Below are positions 22,092-33,679 of a stretch of DNA of 64,000 nucleotides, piece after piece. The notes beneath the pieces are model-generated. The model was not told the origin of the DNA. It saw only the letters and a list, made by a program, of their open reading frames with translations, and made no database searches. Positions within the stretch are counted from its first letter, which is position 1. Each line of letters opens with the position of its first letter. The stretch lies in assembly GCA_963555705.1 (NCBI GenBank), contig OY743176.1:42423026-42487025 (forward strand). Direction: 5' to 3'. Made by a program: the position numbers and the translations under genes. This DNA is from Ligustrum vulgare (lineage: Eukaryota > Streptophyta > Magnoliopsida > Lamiales > Oleaceae).

Positions 22092-23149
22092 ACACGATTT
22101 TTAATGCATAGGAAATGTGTTTTCACAATAAAGTAAAAGCCATGTCAATTTAAAAAAAAAAAAAAGATTAAAAAACCATCGATTTTTCGAAATTTCCAAA
22201 TTTTGACAAATCATACATATTAGTAAATCTTCCACCTTCCGCATCTTTTTTGTAAGCTTGTTTATACACAAATTTTTTCTTCATCACATTTCCATGGCCT
22301 ACTTTTTAACAACACGTTTTTTCAAATCACTTTTTAACTACTATTTATCTTAAATATCACGAATTCTTTATTTTAAACACATTTAGCCGTCAAACAGAAG
22401 CTTAAATATTATAGATTGGTAAGGGACAACTATTGATTTTTGTAAGAGGGATATTTGGTATCCATTATTTGAAACTTCATTTTAACCATATATTCTACCA
22501 ATAAAATAATTTACACATAAATAAAAAGAAAAAATCATACCTTTTAACCACACATTTTTCAAAAACTTATTATTTAAAAAATCACATTATTTGAAATAAT
22601 ATATCTCAAACAGGGATATAGTGAATATTCTTTACAACGTGTTTGGTAAACTTGTTTATAACCATATTTATAAACAATATATTTCTTCAAATCACTTTTT
22701 AATCACATACATTTTTTGAAATCATTTTTATGCAATACATTTTTACTTCAGAAAATTCAAACTCCTTATTTATAAACAAAAATTACCGTCAAAGAGAGGG
22801 TTATTAAAAGGTTGGTTACTTCAAGAATAAAAAGATGGCATATTTAAATTTTTAGCAAAAGGAGGTATATGGTGTAATGTACAAAATTGATAAAAATTTA
22901 ATTCAATATCAATAATTAATTTTAAATATTAAACATTGATTGTTCAACGGCTATGTTTTGTCTATAAATAGATTTTTGTGATTTTTAATGTAAAATGTAT
23001 GATTGAAGAATAATTTAAAAAATGTTCGCGAATAAAAAGTGGTTGAAAAAAATGTGAAGAAAAAAGCATTTTTAATAAATAAGTTCAATAAATATGTCTT
23101 ATTACTTATTTTACGGATTACATTTTATCTCTATATTTCGATTAATTGT
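22092..23149. other. AT-rich DNA, nothing recognised
   Basis: Low-complexity AT-rich sequence with no gene. Phrases such as TTTAACCACA and CAAATCACTTTTTAA recur in degenerate form, suggesting a decayed repeat that I cannot classify. Confidence 0.4.
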
Positions 23150-23538
23150 CCCAATAATCACTGAACTTATGTATATGTCTCTGATTGATCGTTGAAGTTT
23201 AAGTAATCGAGTTTTAGTTACTAAACTTATCAAGATGTTACTCACTCATATAAATTTTGCAACGAAATTGATGATGTGTTAGACGAAATAAATGCGTGGC
23301 CAACTTCAACATTGCCACATCAAAAAACATTAAGACATCTTTAGTTGCTAACTAAATTTTAAAGTATTCGAGTTTTGATCATCAAACTTGTAAAAATGAT
23401 GTTGACTGGCTTGAAAAATTGGAAATGCTCTTCCAAATTATGAGTTGCATATTACAAATCAATTATTTTCATATTTAATCTGTAATCTACTTTAATAGCT
23501 AAATTATAATGACAACAAACCAACATATCTCACATTCA

Positions 23539-23572
<34 letters not shown>

Positions 23573-24120
23573 ATAAAATTACATTAACAACAAAAAATAT
23601 TATAACTTGCAGCCAAATATTTCCAGGCAACAAAAAGTGGCAAAAATATTATATCGTGTTGGTTTGTTGTTAATGTAGATTTATGTAATTTTTTTGTGAA
23701 TGTGATACGTGTTGGTTTATTGTCATTATTTTTTTGTTAGTGTAAGTTGTATTTCAAATATAAAAATAATTGGTTTGTTTGTATGCAACTAATAATTAGA
23801 AGCATGTTTCTAAATTTTCAGGCTAATCAACATCATTTTTATAAGTTTAGTGATCTGACCTCGATCAACAACCTTAAAGTTTAGTAAGCAATTGAATACG
23901 TCTTTATAGTAGCAATCAGAAATGTTTTTAAAAGTTTAGAGACCAATTAGAAATTTTTTAAAAAATTAGTGACCAATCAAAGAGGTTTTTAAAATTTTCT
24001 TGCGTTTGCACGTCATCAATTCCGTTAAGAAAGATATTTGAGTAACTAATGCTCAATAATTTGCTAAGTTTAGTGACTCAAACTTGCCATTTTAAACTTC
24101 AGTAGTCCATTGAATACATG
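23150..24120. mobile_element. Fold-back element with arms of about 450 bp
   Basis: The left arm (about 23150-23585) is a diverged reverse complement of the right arm (about 23640-24120). For example, ATCAAACTTGTAAAAATGATG near 23380 pairs with the region near 23830-23860, and CAACAAACCAACA near 23510 pairs with TGTTGGTTTGTTGTTAATG near 23659. A 31-base A run sits near the centre. There are no ORFs. Related phrases (TTTAGTGACCAATCAAA) recur near 56025. Confidence 0.75.
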
Positions 24121-24127
24121 GACCTAA

Positions 24128-24624
24128 GGCTGCGTCTGATAGCGATTGTGGAATTTGGGTGGAAAGAAAATGAATTCCAAGGAATTTGAAGTGTAATGTG
24201 TTTGATTGGTTTAATTTGCTATGTGGAAAAAGTGGAGAAAATTACAACTTTTGTTATTTGATTAACATTATTTTCCATGGCAAATAAAGCAAAATTTAAT
24301 TACTTTAATAAAAAAATATATATATTTTTTATTTTTTCACACATTCGTACCTCATAATAATAATGTTAATTTTTGAAAAAAAAAATTAATTAATGACAAC
24401 AAAAAGGATCAAACGTGACGAAATTGATACGCGATTTTGACTGAAAAATAAAACCTCCTAGATAGGCTGGAAAACGAATTGCTTAAAAAACGAGAAAAGC
24501 TGCGCGTGGATGCAAAAGATGGAATTGAATTACCCAGAAAATCATGCAAACCAAACACCCAAAAATTGATAAAGTAGGAAAAGAAATTCTTTTCCGTGGA
24601 AAAATATGAAAATCAAACGCACCC
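24128..24624. mobile_element. PIF/Harbinger-type MITE, 497 bp
   Basis: The left end GGCTGCGTCTGAT and right end ATCAAACGCACCC are imperfect inverted repeats, flanked by TAA at 24125-24127 and 24625-24627, the 3-bp duplication typical of PIF/Harbinger. It is non-coding and AT-rich. Confidence 0.7.
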
Positions 24625-24971
24625 TAAGTTCATGACTATTGAGACAATTAACTCATATATTTCAATCACGTTCAAATCACGTCTCTCTACCTATATCTCT
24701 CACGTTGATTCAACTGTTGAACATGGGTCTTCCACTTTTCTTAGTCATCCGCACAAGAAATCTGAAGATTTTTTTTCTTCCATAGAGAGGCAATTTCGAA
24801 TTTAATTTGGTTTCTTTTACTGATGCTAAATTTTAGGTAAATCAGTATTCTTTGATTCTTTTCCTTCACATTTTGAATGTTTTAAATGTGAGTAGACAAA
24901 TGATCATTTGGTTCGTATGAAGCAGAAATTGAAAATGCTCCACTAATATTTTGTCCTTGTTCGGTCCTAAT

Positions 24972-25344
24972 TGTTGTGTGTCGTATATACTAGTTGGGCC
25001 AGGGACAATTTGTGTGGGCTGTTGCTGAACTGAAGTTGTTGCAGTTGTAGTCTTTTATTTTTTGTTTTCATCCTTCTTCTGTATACGACTTAGTCCAAGT
25101 CGTGGAGTCGTAGTTTTAGAAGTAGTTATTTATTTCTTTTCTGTTGTCAGCTCTTAGGGGTGCATTAGGATTCTTGTGTGAACGTGTCCGAGCTTGTAGG
25201 CTCACTTTCAGTTTCCTGCATTTCCATTCAGTATTTATTCTGCAACTTAATGAAAATGTGGGATATCCATTGACACCAAAAATTTCCGTCTTTTATGTTT
25301 GGAGGCCAGGCTCCCTCGAAGAAGCCTTTCAACATGTTAGCTAC
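24972..25344 (+). repeat. Left LTR of the chromodomain Gypsy element
   Basis: Starts TGTTGTGTGTCG and shares sequence with 29697-30068 through TTAGCTAC. The following bases already encode gag-like residues (SEAVSNLQEAQREIDRK) and no tRNA primer site is seen, so the LTR/internal junction was probably deleted. Confidence 0.85.
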
Positions 25345-25418
25345 ATTCGGAGGCAGTTTCTAATCTTCAGGAAGCACAAAGAGAAATAGACAGGAAGTAA
25401 GCACAGCAACAACAAGCC

Positions 25419-26717
25419 ATGGAGAGGATGATGCAACAACTTGCAGGAATGAACGCTCGACTGGAAACCATCTTACACAACCAGAGACAAGAAGAAGATC
25501 CCAGAGATGTAGGAGTTCAACAAAATGAAATGCAAGGGCTAAAGATAGCGGTACCTCGGGTAGAGTTCCCTAAGTTTGCTGGTGATAATCCAATGGGCTG
25601 GATTTACAAGGCCAACCACTTTTTCACCATGCACAACACTCTGCCTCAACACCGAATCATGCTAGCCTCTTACTATATGGAAGGACCAGCCATGATATGG
25701 TTCCAGGAGATTGAAAGAGCAGGGAAACTTTCTAGCTGGGATAACCTCTGCAGATCACTGATGTTGAGGTTTGGACCTTCGGCTTATGATGATCTAGCAG
25801 CACAATTTAAAAGGTTACAACAGACTGCGAGTGTGAAGGACTACAAGGCACAGTTCGAGATTCTGTCTAATCGCCTCACCAGCCTCAGTGAGGAATACGA
25901 ACTCGGCTATTTTTTAGCAGGCCTAAAGGAGGAGTTGGAGATTCCAGTACGTTTGTCTAACCCTACTATTGTGACTCAAGCATTTGGCATGGCCAAACTA
26001 CAAGAAAGATATTCAACAGTTACCAAAAAAACCACTAGACATATCCCACCAAACCAGTTTCCAGCCAACACCCAAAGCACTCAACCAAACACCAATTCAA
26101 ACAGACAACTTATATCCTACCAGCCATCCCAAAACCAGCCTAGAAACCCGATAAACACTACCCGTATCACCAATGAAAAAATGAGGGATAGGAGGGAAAA
26201 TGGGTTGTGCTACTACTGCGATGAGAAGTGGAATGTTGGCCACAGATGTAAGAAGCCCACTGTTTTCTTGTTGGAAGGGGTTAATTTTGGTGTTGATCCA
26301 ATTTTGGAAGGTGAAGGAGGAGTGGGACCAGATTTGGAAGGGGTAAGAGTGGAATTAGAAGGATTGACTCTAGATCCTACAACAGAGAAAGTAGAAGTTT
26401 CTCTGTATGCAATGACAGGCTCTCCATCTCCACAAACTATGAGAGTCATTGGGAGGGTGAAGAATCAGTCACTAGTAGTATTGATTGACACCGGGAGCAC
26501 CCATTGCTTTATCGATGGGCATGTAGTAAGGAAACCGAAGCTACTAGTCCAAGGAAATGGGGGACTGTCAGTAACCATAGCCAATGGTGACCAGATCCCT
26601 TGCCAAGGTTTATGTGAGGCAGTGACTTTGGAGGTTCAAGGCCATTCCTTTAGCTTACCTGCCTATTTACTGTCCTTGGGGGGTTGTGATATGGTCTTAG
26701 GAGTGGATTGGCTATAA
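25419..26717 (+). pseudogene. gag and aspartic protease of the chromodomain Gypsy element
   Basis: A 432-codon frame with a retrotransposon gag domain (FAGDNPMGWIYKANHFF; MIWFQEIERAGKLSSW), a zinc knuckle (CYYCDEKWNVGHRC) and a protease with the DTG active site (VLIDTGSTHCFIDGH). Upstream gag residues continue in frame but are cut off by a TAA at 25398. The frame ends in a premature TAA (26715-26717) right after VLGVDWL, where related proteins continue. Confidence 0.88.
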
Positions 26718-28020
26718 AAACTTGGGCCTATACTTTGGGATTTTTGTAGCTTGAGAATGTGCTTCCAATGGGAAGGAAGAGAGGTGATTTTGAAGGGGCT
26801 ACCTCCAGCTGAGTGGTCAGTAGAAGAAGGAGCAGATTTCTGGCGTCATTCTAAAAGGCAGCCTAAAGGATTGGTGCTACAGCTCTTAGAAGGGGAATCT
26901 GAGCCTCCCACCCAAACCCAAACACTTACCGCCCCCAACCACAAATATTGAGCCTTCTAAAAGAATTTTCAGATCTCTTCCAAGAACCCACTAGCCTACC
27001 CCCACAAAGAAGTCATGACCACAAAATTCCCTTAGTAGACGGGGCAAAACCAGTTTATGTTGCTCCCTACAGATATCCCTATAAGTGGAGTTATAAGGCC
27101 TAGCCAAAGCCCATTCTCTTCTCCAGTGTTATTGGTAAGGAATGCGGATGGGAGTTGGAGGATGTGTGTGGATTACCGAGCTCTCAACAAGGAAACTATT
27201 AAGGATAAGTTTCCTATTCCGGTAATTGAGGAGCTACTTGATGAGTTGAATGGGGCAACTATTTTCTCTAAGATAGATCCTAGATCTGGCTACCACCAAA
27301 TTAGGGTGAGAAGCGAGGATATACCCAAAACAGCCTTTGAACTCACGAAGGGCATTATGAATTCTTGGTAATGCCTTTTGGTCTTACCAACACCCTATCT
27401 ACTTTCCAAAGCCTCATGAATACCCTATTCAGGCCCTATCTCAGGAAATTCATCCTAGTCTTCTTTGATGATATCTTAATCTATAGCAAAAACCCCTCTG
27501 ACCATCTAGAACACCTGCGGGCTGCCTTGAACATTTTGAGGGAAAACAAACTATTTGCTAAGGAATCGAAGTGTCAATTTGGGAGAGCTGAATTCAAAGA
27601 TAGTTGCAATGAATAATTGGCCCATACCTACCTCTTTGAAGTCATTAAGGGGGTTCCTTGGCCTCACGAGGTATTATAGAAGGTTTGTGAAGGGATACGG
27701 GAGTATTTCCGCTCCATTGACGGCCCTCTTGAAGAAGAATGCCTTTAAATGGGGTGAAGAAGCTACTGGAGCCTTTGAAGCACTTAAGAAGGCTATGTCA
27801 AACCCACCTGTATTAGCCCTACCAAATTTTTCTAAACCTTTTATAGTGGAATGTGATACTTTGGGTATTGGTGTAGGGGCAGTCCTAGGACAGGAAGGAA
27901 GGCCAATAGCTTATTACAGCCAAGCCCTCAAAGGTAAGAGCCTCACCCTCTCAACCTATGAGAAGGAACTCTTAGCCTTAGTGATGGCAGTGAAGAAATG
28001 GCGGCCATATCTAGTGGGAC
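26718..28020 (+). pseudogene. Reverse transcriptase/RNase H of the chromodomain Gypsy element
   Basis: Broken frames carry RT blocks: [17 protein letters not shown], then [15 protein letters not shown], then a frameshift near 27360, VMPFGLTN, and [11 protein letters not shown] (the catalytic DD block with F for Y). At about 27597 roughly 25 codons between the thumb region (CQFGRAEF) and IVAMNNWP are missing, joined out of frame. RNase H follows (PFIVECDTLGIGVGAVLGQE; LSTYEKELLALVMAV). Confidence 0.85.
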
Positions 28021-29696
28021 ATTAGTTCATGGTGCTGACAGACCAGAGAAGCCTTAGGTTTCTACTAGAGCAGAAAATTGGGACTCCTTTTCAACACAAA
28101 TGGGTTTCCAAATTGCTTGGTTATGATGTGGTGGTGGAGTACTGGCCTAGGAAGAACAATAAGGCTGCTAATGCACTTTCTCGAGTGCATAGTGAGGAAG
28201 ATACTAAGGGGGAAGGTTTGACTATGTGTGCTATTTCATACTCGATATCTGATTGGGTTACAAGTATTAAAACTTGCTATACTACTGACTCAGTGTTAAA
28301 CAAATTGGTCCATAAATTCAATCAAGGAGAGCTTTCAACAGACAAGTACAACATGTATGGGGGAATTCTCACATACAAAGGAAAAATCCATTTGGGGCTT
28401 CAAAAAGAATTACAGTTGCAAGTTTTAAAGCAGATGCATGATAGCCCTCAAGGAGGACACTCAGGTTTTCATAAAACTTTGAGTAGGGTCAGGCGTGAGT
28501 TCTATTGGACAAGTCTCAAGGGAGCAGTCAAAGAATATATCAAGCAATGTGATATCTGTCAATGTAATAAGTCCAAAAACATACATCAACCAAGGCTGAT
28601 TCAACCATTACCAATTCTAGTAAGAAATTGGACAGAAATAATCATCGATTTCATCAAAGGCCTTCCCAACTCATAAGGTTCTAGCACAATTCTAGTGGTC
28701 GTTGACAGATTATCAAAATATGCATATTTTTAGCGCTGTCACATCCCTACACAGCCCAATCAGTTGCTAGATTATTCATGCAGCAGATTTTTAGGTTGCA
28801 TGGCATGCCTATTTCAATTGTCAGTGACAGGGATCCCATTTTTACAAGCAACTTCCGGAAGGAATTATTTGCGGCACAAGGAACTCAACTCAAAATGAGC
28901 ACAGCTTATCATCCAGAGACATATGGGCAGACTGAAGTCACCAACAAAAGTTTAGAGCATTTCTTGTGAAGCTTTGTGGGGGATCGGCCAAAGACATGGG
29001 CCAAGTGGCTACCACTAGCAAAATGGTGGTACAATACCTCCATCCACTCAGCAACCAAACTTAGCCATTATGAACCCGTCTATGGCCAACCACCACCCAA
29101 ACTAATCTCTTATGTTCCAGGAACCACCAGAGTTCCGGCAGTGGCCGAAGCTCTCAAAAGCCGAGATGAGATATTAGATATTCTGTAACAAAATCTCAAG
29201 GAGTCTCAAGATCGCATGAGGAAATTTGAAAATCGCAAGAGAAAGGAGAGGGAATTTGAAGTGGGAGAGCAGGTTTACCTCAAGCTTAGACCTTACCACC
29301 AGATGACGGCAGCTCTCCGACGACACCAAAAGTTAGCTGCGAAGTTCTATGGGCCATATCAAGTTGCTCGCCAAGTGGGAAATGTGGCGTACCAACTTGA
29401 TTTGCCTCCAGGCAGTGGAATCCATCATGTATTCCACGTTTCCCTTCTCAAGAAACGAGTGGGTGACTCCATTACTGTAAGCACCAGATTACCCCCAATA
29501 ACAGTTGAAGGCACAATTCAAGCAGAACCCGAGAGAATCATGGAGCTTAGGCTAAAGAGAAAAGGAAGGCGCGCTGGAGTGGAAGTATTGGTTAAATGGG
29601 AAGGTATGTCCACTGAAAATACTAGCTGGGAGGACCTCGATGACATGGAATCTCGCTTCCCTGACCTTGTGGGCAAGGTTTTCTAAGGGGGGCAAT
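28021..29696 (+). pseudogene. RNase H end, integrase and chromodomain of the Gypsy element
   Basis: After an in-frame TAG at 28024-28026, RNase H ends at ALSRV. The integrase HHCC finger (HDSPQGGHSGFHKT ... CDICQCNKS) and core (IDFIKGLP; VVDRLSKYA; VSDRDPIFTSNF; PETYGQTEVTNK, giving D, D, E) follow with stops at about 28674 and 28967. The GPY module (YGPYQVARQVG) and a chromodomain (VEVLVKWEGMSTENTSWEDL) end the protein at 29686, just before the purine tract AAGGGGGGCAAT. Chromodomains in this group are thought to guide integration to marked chromatin. Confidence 0.87.
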
Positions 29697-30068
29697 TGCT
29701 GTATGTCGTATATACTAGTTGAGCCTGGGACAATTTGTATGGGATATTGCTGAACTGAAGTTGTTGCAGTTGTAGTCTTTTATTTTTTGTTTTCATCCTT
29801 CTTCTGTATACGACTTAGTCCAAGTCGTGGAGTCGTGGTTTTAGGAGTAATTATTTATTTCTTTTCTGTTGTCAACTCTTAGTGGTACATTAGGAGACTT
29901 TGTGAACGTGTCCGAGCTTGTAGGCTCACTTTCAGTTTCCTGCATTTCCATTCAGTATTTATTCTACAACTTAATGAAAAGGTGGGATATCCATTGACAC
30001 CAAAAATTTCTGTCTTTTATGTTTGGAGGCCAGGCTCCCTCGAAGAAGCCTTTCAACGTGTTAGCTAC
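29697..30068 (+). repeat. Right LTR of the chromodomain Gypsy element
   Basis: Starts TGCTGTATGTCGTATATACT and ends TTAGCTAC, colinear with the left LTR. The purine tract lies immediately upstream. Confidence 0.88.
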
Positions 30069-30200
30069 TTTTGAACATTGGACTAATTTTTTACAATTTT
30101 ATCTTTTTTTTAAACTTATTTTCAACCATTCATTCATAATAATTTTTGCACTTGGATCCACAACTTTTCACTATTTTTAAACAAACATTCTCCCAAAAAA

Positions 30201-30231
<31 letters not shown>

Positions 30232-31057
30232 CCCACACACACACATGAGCGACCACACCCCCCATGTGAGGGGGTGGCACCCTCTATGTTCATATAGCAT
30301 GATCCATATCCCTACTATTTTATATGAGGGAGTTTGTGAGATTACTGTTCACAATTTTGTCCTGTTTAGAGCCAATTAGATACTAATAGGTGTAAAAACT
30401 ATTCCACCGACTTCATTAACGCACTTTTATTTCTTCATTCACACACAATTCCCTCTTCAACCAGAATTTCAACAGAGTCCCTTCTCTACATTAACAGTAT
30501 AGATAAAGGCAAAATTTAGGGCTTCGTTCATTCCAATTTCGCTCTGCCTTGTCTATTCAATCGCCGCACCTTCAACAGCGAGATGTCCGACAATGGCCAT
30601 CTTTTCTCCCATCATTCTCTCGCTAGTTTTTACCACCATCTCCATGGGTTTCGCTCCTCTTACTAAATCACCATCTTTACTCTAGCTGTTTTTTAGGTAA
30701 ATAATTGCACCCTTTTTTTCAACTTATTTCTATTTGCGCAAATGGGTATGTGATGGTGATTTGATTTTTGTATTTTGTAATTTTCAGAGTTACATGAAAT
30801 TAATGTTTTGTGTAAATGAGTATTTGATTTTTATTTTTATATTATAGATAACATTAATTTATTAAAAAATTAACGTTTTCTCGCTGATTTGGATTTTATT
30901 TATTGTTATTTTATGGGCTATATGTTCGATTTTGAGTCACTTGATTTTGGACTTTGGAGCATTAAATTTTTAGTAATTTTTGAAATCTTGAAAATTAGAA
31001 CAATAAATACATGGATAATGTAAATTGATCTTATTTAGCAGGGTAGTTTGGTTGAAG
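30069..31057 (+). other. Remnant promoter/5' UTR of the SR-protein pseudogene
   Basis: Contains an (AT)n/(AC)n microsatellite at about 30206-30245. The stretch at about 30420-30690 is pyrimidine-rich and UTR-like (TTAGGGCTTCG), followed by a plausible leader intron (GTAAAT near 30696 to TTTAGCAG near 31040). It suggests the pseudogene is an unprocessed genomic relic with its own former promoter. Confidence 0.45.
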
Positions 31058-31878
31058 ATGTCTCGGGTGTATATTGGAAACTTGGATCCATGAGTAACTG
31101 AATGAGAACTTGAGGACAAATTCCGCACTTTTGGAGTTATCTGAAGGTGAAAAGCTAGAGCTTTTATTATTGTATATTACTTGGAATGTGGCTATATCTA
31201 CACTTTTGAAGGAATTTCTGTATTAGTTTGGCATATATTTGCTATCTTAATGAAGAATTCTGAACTATCTTGAATAAGATGTTTGCTGATTTGATAATGA
31301 AAATCATTATCAGATATGAGTTTATCAAGGCTATCATTTAAGTGGCAGGATCTACATTTTTGGCTTACTGTTTGATATTGTTACCTTTAACAGTGTGCTG
31401 CTCTTTAGGTTGATGGGTTGTTTGCTTCTATTTGTTAAACTTAAACTACCCTTTTCTAATTTCATGTTGTATGGAACTCATTGGATTCATTATGTTGCAC
31501 ATCAAGAAGATAGCCTTCTTTTCCAAATGAAATTATAAACAGTCGAAAAAACAAATATCTTTTACCAAAAGAGATAAGATTGGTCCCTGACTAACAAGTC
31601 AGCATGGATCGCTAGATATTCATGATTTATTTTCATAAAAGATGGATCAATATATCACTGTATTACTGTATTAGTTTGCTTGTAAGTATTCATTAGAGCT
31701 CTATCATGTAAATATTGTGTTATATTTTATTATCTTTTGATGAAATTTGTTTTCTTTTTTCTTATTTTAAATTTTAATGTTTTGTGCTGTGTTTGGGTTG
31801 GAAGAAGACCCCCTGGCTATACATTCATTGATTTTGATGATCGAAGGGATGCCCAAGATGCTATACGAGAGCTAGATG
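31058..31878 (+). pseudogene. SR splicing factor (RSZ21/RSZ22-type) pseudogene, RRM exons
   Basis: Exon 1 (31058-31146) encodes MSRVYIGNLDP then an RRM; exon 2 (31790-31878) encodes [20 protein letters not shown] and DAIRELDG. This is the N-terminal RRM of plant RSZ splicing regulators, with introns at matching phases. It is dead: three in-frame TGA codons stand where family members have Arg (after DP, before ELED, after GVI), the exon 2 acceptor reads CTG instead of CAG, and an Athila element occupies the next intron. The downstream zinc knuckle and RS domain were not found beyond the insertion. Confidence 0.88.
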
Positions 31879-31888
31879 GTAGGACTAT

Positions 31889-33515
31889 TTTTGAGTGCAT
31901 TTTACATGCATATTTCATATATTTTTAGTAATACTTTTTGAGTAATTTGGACAAATACCTACTTAATTGTGCATATTTTGTGGTTAAATAGGTTTAACAA
32001 TCAACTTCATGGAGAAAGCACAAGAAAGAATCTAAATGGATGAATACTTGAAGAAATTGAGGAGAAAAGAGTCAAATCCATCAAAGAGTAAAAGTTTGGG
32101 CACCAAATTGTCATTTTTGAAAAGTTGTGGATCACATGTGCATTTGATCAAAGGACTGAATTGCAAGTTCCCAAAGTTGACGGACTCAAATGCACTTTTG
32201 GAAGGGCTCGATTGAAAGAAATTGGAAACTTTGGGGACCAAGTTGATCCACACTGAAAGTTGAAGGACCCAATTGCAAATCAATGAAGGACAGAGTTGCC
32301 AGGTGAACCACGCGATCGTGTGGCTCTAACAAATCGCGTTCACGAACTAGGCCAAAAATCCAATCAGAGGTTTTTCACCTCAACCACGCGATCGCGTGGT
32401 CAAAAACTTGAACTGATTTTCTAGGCCGACCTGGTGCGACCCGGTTCATCCCAAAAGCTGAGAACGTGGATCTAGGTGAAAAATTGGATATTTTTGGGCG
32501 TTTTGTCTAGGGTCTCACACTTTCTTCTTCACTTTTCATCTCCAAACTCATTTTCCCTCTTTTGTTCTTCATATTTCTTGCTATTTCCCTTGTAATTTCT
32601 CTTGTAATTAGTTAGGTTAGTTGATGAATGTTGATTTAGGGGAGAAATACCTACAACTTTGTGGAGGAACATTGATGTTTTGAAGCACTAACCATTGTTG
32701 AAGGGAAGTTTTCTTGTTAATTTTCATATTTCTTCATATATTTTAGTTTATTGTTGAAATGATGTATTTAATTCTTGAATTTCATTGTTATTTCATCATG
32801 GGCTAAACTATTTTGTGTTGGGATTATTGATGAAGCTTGACCTAGCCTAGTTGTTTTTAATGCTTGTATTAAGAATATAGGCCAGTTGTTATCTTGTACA
32901 TTTATTGTTGTATTTATTGACTTGCATTTATTGTGGTCACATTTATGCTTGGATTTCATGGGATGTGCAATTATTGAGAAATTGTTGTGTATTCTAGATC
33001 AATACAATAGTTGCTCCAGGTTCTTGTTTAGGATAGAGATATACCTAAAACCCTAGATGACCCATTGAGCTATTTTCACAAAGGTTTAATGCAATTGGTG
33101 TGTTTTTTAATCGACATAGAGATATAGTAGGTTAATTCCACTAATTATGGTTGATTTCACTCGAGAGAGGTAATTGGCTAAGCTTAGAAAATCGGGTCTA
33201 ACATGATTAATAAATTGCATGTATTTTTGCTTGTTGAGAATTTAATTAGGTAATGGTCAAGTGGAATCAAGAATCCCAACACTCCTCTATCATCAAATCA
33301 TCACCATTTTCTACTTGTTTATTTATAATTGTGATTTAAATTCTAGTGATGGGACTTTCCCAATCCAAACTTTATTGTGTATGTTTCTTGTTAAAATTGA
33401 TTGAACAAGAGTGTAGTTACAATAGACAGTCATTGTGGGATCAATAAACCGGACTAATTTAGTCCACTATCACTTGTATGCGATACATGCATTTGCGGTG
33501 TGTTTCTAGCGAACA
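31889..33515 (+). repeat. Athila left LTR, 1,627 bp
   Basis: Starts TTTTGAGTGCATT (TG mutated to TT relative to TGTTGGGTGCATT at 40860) and ends TAGCGAACA. It contains two CACGCGATCG-rich stretches (near 32309 and 32383). Confidence 0.9.
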
Positions 33516-33679
33516 AGTTTTTGGCGTCGTTGCCGGGGATTGTTTCTATTTAAATTACATTTTAGTTGATATTAGTTTTGACTATTAGTTACTTTTATTT
33601 CTTGTACAAATTTTCTTTTTTTTTGTTTTGTGTAAGAAATCTTCTAATTTCTTGTGTTGTTCTAAGTTGTTAATTATGC

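Larger units (their letters stand above)
24972..30068 (+). mobile_element. Chromodomain Gypsy retrotransposon (Reina-like), defective
   Basis: LTRs of about 373 bp (24972-25344 and 29697-30068) share nearly all sequence. Between them lie gag, protease, reverse transcriptase, RNase H, integrase and a C-terminal chromodomain in Gypsy order. Short LTRs and about 5 kb total fit the Reina clade (inference). A possible 5-bp duplication CTAAT flanks it (24967-24971, 30083-30087), but the right copy is 14 bp from the LTR homology end. The primer site and gag start appear deleted. Many stops and frameshifts make it inactive. Confidence 0.88.
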
